From NCBI GenBank assembly GCA_941918925.1, contig OW799233.1, positions 4,332,001-4,396,000 on the forward strand: DNA of 64,000 bases. The letters are read 5' to 3'. The position numbers and the translations under genes were made by a program. The stretch comes from Phyto melanocephala (Eukaryota > Arthropoda > Insecta > Diptera > Rhinophoridae). Each line of letters opens with the position of its first letter. Positions within the stretch are counted from its first letter, which is position 1. A model generated the notes under the pieces. That model saw nothing but the letters and a program-made list of their open reading frames with translations, ran no database searches and had not been told where the DNA came from. Positions 57,543 through 64,000 of this stretch are shown here, piece by piece.

Positions 57543-60500
57543 AATGTTGGTTTATTTTTGTTTTAATTTTTTCCCCCCGTTATTTTGTTGTTTATATTGT
57601 TTTTGCTGGTTTTGGTATTTTAACAACTTTTTGTTTTTCTTATTCTATTCATTTGTTGCTACAGTTTAACATGACAATTGTTTTATTTTCTCATTTGATC
57701 AGTCTCTTTGTCTGTGTGCTTCTAGCAACAACAGTTTGGCTTTTTTCCATCGATTTCCATTCTGTATTTTTTGTTTGTGTTTTTTTTTTTTGTTTACTAT
57801 AAATGTTTAGCTGTATTGTAAATGCAGCTGCTATTCGGTGATATTTGTAGGTTTATAGCAATTAAAAGCAATATTTAGTGTTAAAGCAAAATGTGTATGA
57901 AACTTCATTTTAACTTTGTTTCGCTTTTTACTATATATTTTTTTTCTGTTTTATTTGTTGCCAAAGTTGTCCGATTTTATAAAATATTTTTAATTTTGGT
58001 ATTCCAAGCAGTTGCTTTTGTAGTTTTTTTTTACTTATGGCAGTTTGAGGAAAATCATTTAAAATCACATTTTTTACAAAAACATCCATGTAGAGGAACT
58101 GCAAATAAAGAAAAGGGGAAAAAATTTTAATTAATTGTATAAGCTGTTATCATTATCACAATTAAAATCAGCAGTAACAACTAGTCTAGTAAAAAATATG
58201 TTTCATAACATTCTTCTCTTAAGCATATTTTTGCTGATGACATGCAATAATCAAAATAACATTGGGTGAGGTTGAACAGCTTGAAGCTATGATATTTTTT
58301 GTCTCAGTGATCGTGTAAATATTTTAAAACTTTTATTGACTGCAGGAATTAAAGTTATAGTTATTGAGAACATTCGTGTATATGCAATATGTCCATGGCA
58401 GCAAAAGCTGAGAGGTGGTTGGCAAAACATGTTGAATGCAGATATTGTGGTTTTGCCCTAAACACTAACTTTTTGCGGAAACTGTAGAACCTGGTACACC
58501 TCATAAGAAATGTATCGTATTTTTATAGATAACGTAGTGACTTATCAAATTTAAGTATGAAATTTTATCCAATTTCTATTCCTCTTTTATCATTGTATGG
58601 ATATAAACCTGATTTTGTGTTGAAGTTTCTAAAAGTTAAAGTGCTTGGGCACAGTTTCCCTGTCCTGAGAGCATAACATTGGACAAAAACTTATACATTT
58701 TACACTTTAATAACTGACCTTTGTGCATTGATAATTTTTTTTTTTATCTTTGAATGCTTACAAATTACTATATAAGTAAACTTGCGAACTTTTTTGTGTA
58801 CGTTGTCATGCAAATATGTACCCTACAAGAAAAATTTTCGGGTAGTGCAAAGTGAAATTTTATGACTGGCAAATTGAGGATGCAAAATAATTCATTCTAA
58901 GTAAGTACCTCTCTAAAAGCGAAATAGCTAAATACAAATGATATGCTTCACAAAAATAGTGCGAAACCACGCTTCATGTGTGTAAACTCATAAGACTGAA
59001 TATTTTTTTACCTTATAGGGAAAGTTCTGTTAACTAATTGAACTGAATGTTAGTTTATTCATATAAACAAATTATGTATATCCATGTAAAACTCATGAGA
59101 GTTTCATGGTTAATTTAATCACTTTGCTGGGTAATTATTATATATTCTTGTATAGCCTAAAAGTATGTTATAAGTTTTAGTTTCTGATTGGCCTATTTCA
59201 GGTTATTGATATTGTTAAGGACATAACGGACATAACTGATTTTTAGTTTTAGTTTTAATTTCTTATTATTGTCTCCGTTGTCGCCGTTTGCTCAGGTGTT
59301 CCTAACTGCCTTTGTATTTTCTATTATCAAATAAAATCTTGTCAAGCTTAATTATGCATCATTTGTTCAAACAAGTTTTTATTGTTATAGCGTGTTTGTT
59401 TGTTAATCTTCAGAGCAGTTTGCTATAATTTTCGGTGTTTTTCTTGTCAAATACATACAGATACACTCACTCACGCACACACACACACACACCTAAGCGT
59501 AGACTCTTGTTAATGAAAACTATTATTAAAATTAGACACTACGGTAATCATTGAAAATATGCGGTGCCACGTGTTACGAATGTTTTTCAAAAATTACTGT
59601 AAATTATAATAAGCTAAAAAGGGAGAATTTTCTCTTTGCCATGTCAGTTGTTAAATGGTTTCTAATAATAACTAACTTAGTGTTACTTGGCAGTGGTAAC
59701 TGGTTAGTAACAGGTGATGAAAACGAGTATGAAAATTAAATATAAAGCAAAGGATAGAAAATACTGTTGAGTTTTGTTGTCAAGATACTTGCTAAAGTGT
59801 TAAGTTTTCCTAGCAAAATTACATGATTGTGTGTCAAAGAAATTATGTCGCTTATTTAGATTTTGTTTTGTTGTCTTCAATTGAGTTTTGAATATTAAAA
59901 AAAGACAGAAACTTAAAAAAAGTAAATGAAATATTTATTTGCCTGCCATTTACTTCTTACAGAATTCTTCATGGAAATATTTCCCACGTCTACGTCGTAG
60001 AAAACCCATCTGTGAGCTTTAATTTTGGCATACTTTTTCAAGGATTTTGGCCGTTATCTCTAATCTGTTTTTAATGACAGTTTTAATGTTGTTTTCAAGG
60101 GCTTGTCCCTGTATACAAGAGACTTAACATATTCAAACCAAAAATAGCATTGAAACGTCTTGTTCAAATCACATGTCAACCAACTCCACTTCTTCCATTT
60201 TGGAAAAAAAATTCGGGAAACTCCGAATGGCACCTATCCACATTGGCTGTGACGTCACTTAGTTTACAACTTTAAAAAATCTGTTTAGTTTTGTTATTTG
60301 CAGTGACCAAGAATTAAAATTGTTTAAAAACATACTTAAAGCACTATAAAAAAAATTTATAAAAGAATATATTAAGCTCATGCAGGCTTATCTTTTTATG
60401 GTTTTTTATGTTTCTATTTATAAGTACTTTTATTTTGTGTTGGAAACGTATACAAAATGCAACATAATCGCACATTAACCTAAAACGGTATTTTAAATCA

Positions 60501-60772
60501 AAACAAAAGCCGTTCGCAATCTGTAAAACTGCAATTACAGCGCCCTAAAATACTACTTAAAGAGTCTAACACACACATACAAGTGCACAGACATTTTTTA
60601 CAAAATAAACATTTTCTCTTTTTTGTTTCTTCGACTCTTAGTGCCAGTCTATATTCTGCAGTTACCCTTTAAGCAACTCGGATAACTTAAAGCTAAATTA
60701 TTTCGCAACTAGTGGTGGTTAATGATTGGATTATTTTCAGTATGGGACTATTTTAATATTGAAATGTCCTTA

Positions 60773-61553
60773 AGGTGGGATCACACGATTGCCGCAAATG
60801 CACCAATCTGACACAATTTTTATTGTGCTTAGTTGGCGCACAATAATGAGATTGTTCCAATCAAATACTTTGTAATAACACGACTGCCTCACTTTATACA
60901 AATTTGATTGTTGCAAGATGACGTAAAATGCTGTAGTGACAAAAATCGTTGCATTCCCGTCACACGATTGTTCATGCTTGTAGCAACGCTAGTTTATTTT
61001 GTTGTGTCTGTTTTGTTTTTTTTGTGCCTTAAAATGGTTTGTTTTTTAAAAAGAAAGACAATTGCATCTTCTTTGTATATTGTGTGTTTATTTGGTATAA
61101 AAAAAATTATTTATGGTTTTGTAGAAATATACCCACAAAAGTAAATGTGCACACGTGATAAGGAAAAATAGATATGCGAGGGGGGGGGGGGGTGTACGCA
61201 AAGCTTAACTGGCTTAAATTTATGTAATTAAAAAGTATAATCATGCAAAGAAAAAATTTTTAATCACAAACCACAAATAATTGAAGCACGCAAAAAAAAC
61301 TTAAAATGTTGGCGCGTATTGCAAACTTTGGTTGCCGCTAAAGAACACAATAAATATCGGCACACTTTTCACATTTTTATTGCCGCGCTGTTGTATTTAA
61401 AGTGGTCACACGGTTACCCCACCAGAGTTGCATTTGATTGGTTAAAACAAGCACAATATTATCCGCGATTGTCACATGAACCAATTTATTGTGCAATCAC
61501 ACAATTGGGATACAAAAAATTTTGGAAATTGGTGCAATCGTGTGATCCTACCT
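60773..61553. mobile_element. 781-bp non-autonomous element with TTA target duplication
   Basis: The left end AGGTGGGATCACACGATTGC and the reversed right end AGGTAGGATCACACGATTGC match at 19 of 20 positions, with TTA at 60770-60772 and 61554-61556. The motif TCACACGATTG recurs inside (60960-60970, and as 'gtcacacgg' at 61404 and 'aatcacac' at 61496), suggesting sub-terminal binding sites. The TTA duplication points to PIF/Harbinger. The longest ORF (from 61319) overlaps the right terminal repeat and is not credible as a transposase. A run of 13 G (61180-61192) lies inside. Confidence 0.8.
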
Positions 61554-62494
61554 TTAGGTTTGGCCAATTGTCCGACTGTGGTCGACTTATCAACTTAAAG
61601 TTAGTTACTTAAAGATTAGTTAAAAGTCACCCCATTTATAGTTGGCCTAAGATAAGTTGTATTTTAGTAAGTTATAAGTTGTTTTTATTTAAAAACTGTT
61701 AAAAGTTTTTTTGTAATCTCATTTTAGAAATGTTAAGGAAATTAATATAAAATATTAAAAAAATTATTTTTGCAATAAATCGTACATGCATTTTAAGTTA
61801 TTTATTTTTCATCGACTTCACTTATTTAACTTTACTGACTTCCAGCAAAGAGCAAAGAGCATTATAATTGAAATAAAGTAAAAGTAAAAGTACCATTTAA
61901 AGTTAATTTTTTCTCAAAGCAAAATAATAAAAAAAAAAATTTTAAAAACAAACACTCTTTTGTATTCTCTTAATTTGGATAACTTCTGCATTACTTTGTT
62001 GTTAGCTTATAGTTAGTTGATAAAAGTTAACTTAAATTGCGTTATTTTCGTAGTCAACTACTGTATTGCTTATAGGGAAGTGAATCACTCGTACACATAC
62101 ACACGCACATACACTTTAATACCACTAGTGATTTTTCTTTTCTATTTGCGTCACGTTAGCAACAATAGCTCCAGTACTTTAAATGGCATAAACTGCAGTG
62201 AAGTTTTTTTTATTTCAATTTTGCTGCAATGACTACATTTTCTACTGGTATTATTGTTAATGTTGTTTGTTGCTGGTGTTTGTTTTCTAATGGCTGTTTT
62301 CTCTCTCTCTTTTGCTTCACAAGAATAAAAACTTCTAGTATTTGTTTCGATTGTTTTGTTTTTATTGTTGTTGTAGTTTAATGCACAATTTCCCCTAATG
62401 TAATGTCTAGCTGTTTTTAAAATGAACTATGTATTAAAATTAAAAATTGGTATTCCTCAAGGAAGTGTAATGCAAAAGAAAACCAAAGAACCCA

Positions 62495-63196
62495 AAACAA
62501 GTAAGAGTGCTATATTCGGCCGTGCCGAATCTTATATACCCTTTACAACGTGTAGTCATGCAATAACAGTAGTTTGTATCACCATTTATCACATATGAAA
62601 TACGTACATACTTAAAAAAAACATTCATACACATATAAAAACATCCCATTGTAAAATTATAAATTTACGTAAATATGTTAAAAAAAAATAATAAAAAAAA
62701 TTTAAAAAAAAGTTTTAAAAAAAAAATTTAAACAAAAAATTAAAAAAAAAATAATTAGAATAATTAAAATATAAATAATAAATATAAAACAAAAAAAAAT
62801 AAATAAAAAAAATGTAAAAAAAAAAATATATAAAAAAATTAAAAAAAAAATAATAATAAAAATATAAATAATATATTAAATAAAAAGGGAAAAAAAATTA
62901 AAACAAAAAATATAAAACAAATAAACAAATTTTTTTTTTTGGCTCAGCTGGGATGCGATGCCACGTTTACTTTAAACAATATACACGTTTGTATGTATGT
63001 ATGTATGTTGTTGTTGTAATGTTGTTTTTGTTAAAAAAAATAATCGAGGTGGTCGTGGGTTTTTGCTCATAACTCAGTTGTTTATGTACCGCTGTTTCTG
63101 ATATTTAAATGCCTCACCCGGGTCCAAGCCATTTCGGGGGCTTTAAAAAGTTGATTTCAACATACACACGGACAGACGGTCAGACGGACAGACTGG
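62495..63196 (-). mobile_element. Helentron/DINE-like non-autonomous element, copy D (lacks its 5' end)
   Basis: In reverse orientation, 'aaacaagtaagagtgc', the hairpin ATTCGGC-CGT-GCCGAAT and 'cttatataccctttac' form the 3' end (62495-62545). An A-rich tract, 'ggctcagctgggatgcgatgcc' (62941-62962) and 'acggacagacggtcagacgg' (63168-63187) follow. Homology stops at about 63196, so the terminal TATACCCTTCACA end is missing. It borders a second repeat family directly. Confidence 0.65.
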
Positions 63197-63289
63197 ACGG
63201 TTTTATGGGCTTTTTAATTTAATTTATTGGTAAATTATGTGAGAAAGGGTCGTAGCATTAGGCATGTCAAAGAAGTTTCTGTTAATAAA

Positions 63290-64000
63290 ATTTCAATTAG
63301 AGTCGTTTATACGTCCAAAGTCTTTGTTAATGGAAAAATTATATGAATTTGAGATGTGGCGTTTCGTGGGAGTTGAGCATTAGAGCATGCTTTTTACCTT
63401 TTTTTGTCCCTTATTAGAAATCTATTTACCAAAAATCAATGTTTGCAAAATTTCAAAATCTTTGATTTAATTTTGTCAGTTTTATTACGTTTTCAATTTT
63501 AATTACACCGAAAAAGACACTGTGCGGGATAAGTTTTTTAAATATTGATCTATAATTCCCTTCGTAATGTAAAGATATCAGCAATTTGTAGGGAAAGATT
63601 TTGTTTAGTCAAGAAATATACTTGCAAAATTTTATCGTTCTAAGTCAATGCGTTTGGACACGCGAGCATTCTATTCGATGTAAAAAAGAAATTTTTTTTT
63701 ATTTTGTTTTGTAATGCAAGCTATAGTTCTCTTCCTAATATACCAATTTAGCCCATTTTCAATACCAAACATACCTTATGTATTAAAAATATTCTGGGAA
63801 AATTTTATCTCCCAAACTTTTTTGGTTCGAGCTCTATAGTGCTTTCAGCAGAAAGACAGAAGGATAGACATTGCTGAATCGTCCTAAAATGAAACCAGGA
63901 CTCAGAAAATAAATACGTTATAGAGTTTTAAATGGATATTTCGATGTGTTACAAACGAAACGATAAAATGAACGTACCGCTACAACATTTCTTTGGTGGC
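63290..64000 (-). repeat. Second copy of the 14890-15960 repeat family, cut by the window edge
   Basis: Reading in reverse, 'gtttgtaacacatcgaaatatcc' (63932-63954), 'gagtcctggtttcattt' (63886-63905), 'ttttgtcagttttattacgtttt' (63473-63495) and 'ctcaaattcatataatttttcc' (63333-63355) follow the same order as in the plus-strand copy. It has one unit of the segment that is tandemly duplicated there. Confidence 0.6.

Larger units (their letters stand above)
57543..64000. other. Region 5' of the neuroligin coding start
   Basis: Directly upstream is AT-rich sequence with GTT/TTG-rich stretches that may include 5' untranslated exon or promoter, but I see no clear core promoter. It contains a (CA)n tract at 59469-59491, a 781-bp TTA-flanked element (60773-61553), Helentron-like copy D (62495-63196) and a partial dispersed repeat (63290-64000). 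I see nothing I can name in 58150-59460, 59560-60760 and 61560-62490. Confidence 0.6.

Noticed and set aside
57190..57669. 159-codon plus-strand ORF rich in Val
   Set aside because: It is antisense to neuroligin exon 1 and arises from the complement of the ACA/Thr repeats.
59469..59491. (CA)n run as a possible regulatory element
   Set aside because: Ordinary dinucleotide microsatellite, common in this DNA.
61319..61612. 97-codon ORF
   Set aside because: Runs through the right terminal repeat of the 781-bp TTA-flanked element into host DNA; no known domain.

Overview
The window looks like a piece of an insect nuclear genome, most likely a higher (calyptrate) fly such as a blow fly, house fly or relative. 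It is very AT-rich, has multi-kilobase introns with canonical GT-AG splice sites, and is crowded with fly-type transposons (Tc1/mariner, hAT, Helitron and Helentron/DINE-like elements, a tRNA-derived SINE, jockey/LOA-like RNase H). The species guess is inference from repeat style and gene content.

The only host gene I can support is a neuroligin, read on the minus strand across almost the whole window. Its 5' coding exon is at 56914-57542. It is followed leftwards by exons at 43398-43615, 21089-21238, 20341-20774 and 9207-9566, separated by introns of about 13.3 kb, 22.2 kb, 0.3 kb and 10.8 kb. The five exons join in phase into 597 codons. They encode a signal peptide and about two thirds of the cholinesterase-like extracellular domain. 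The remaining exons (end of that domain, transmembrane segment, cytoplasmic tail) must lie left of position 1. The catalytic serine site reads GHGTG, so the protein is an adhesion molecule and not an esterase.

Everything else lies in introns or 5' of the gene and is mostly mobile DNA in various states of decay. Structures with resolvable ends are: a 161-bp-arm fold-back (66-452); a mariner-type element with 31-bp terminal inverted repeats (TIRs) and TA target duplications (12680-13940); a Helitron with TC/CTAG ends nested in a Helentron-like element (10586-11342); a SINE with a 13-bp target duplication (22521-22714); a 451-bp MITE with TTA duplications (27760-28210); a Tc1 element with IR/DR ends inserted inside an older mariner (32101-33774); a hAT element with an 8-bp target duplication (34408-35593); and a 781-bp element with TTA duplications (60773-61553). 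Many decayed transposases and about nine copies or pieces of one Helentron/DINE-like family surround these.

The most unusual item is at 26115-27373, in the largest neuroligin intron. Two overlapping reading frames on the same strand both stay almost open for over 1 kb, with a TATA box just upstream. One carries an HxHxxHDC...CRC motif. I interpret this as an endogenous densovirus (parvovirus) non-structural gene region with dual coding preserved. A second item of interest is an uninterrupted 327-codon RNase H ORF (3597-4580) with all four catalytic acidic residues but no reverse transcriptase next to it.
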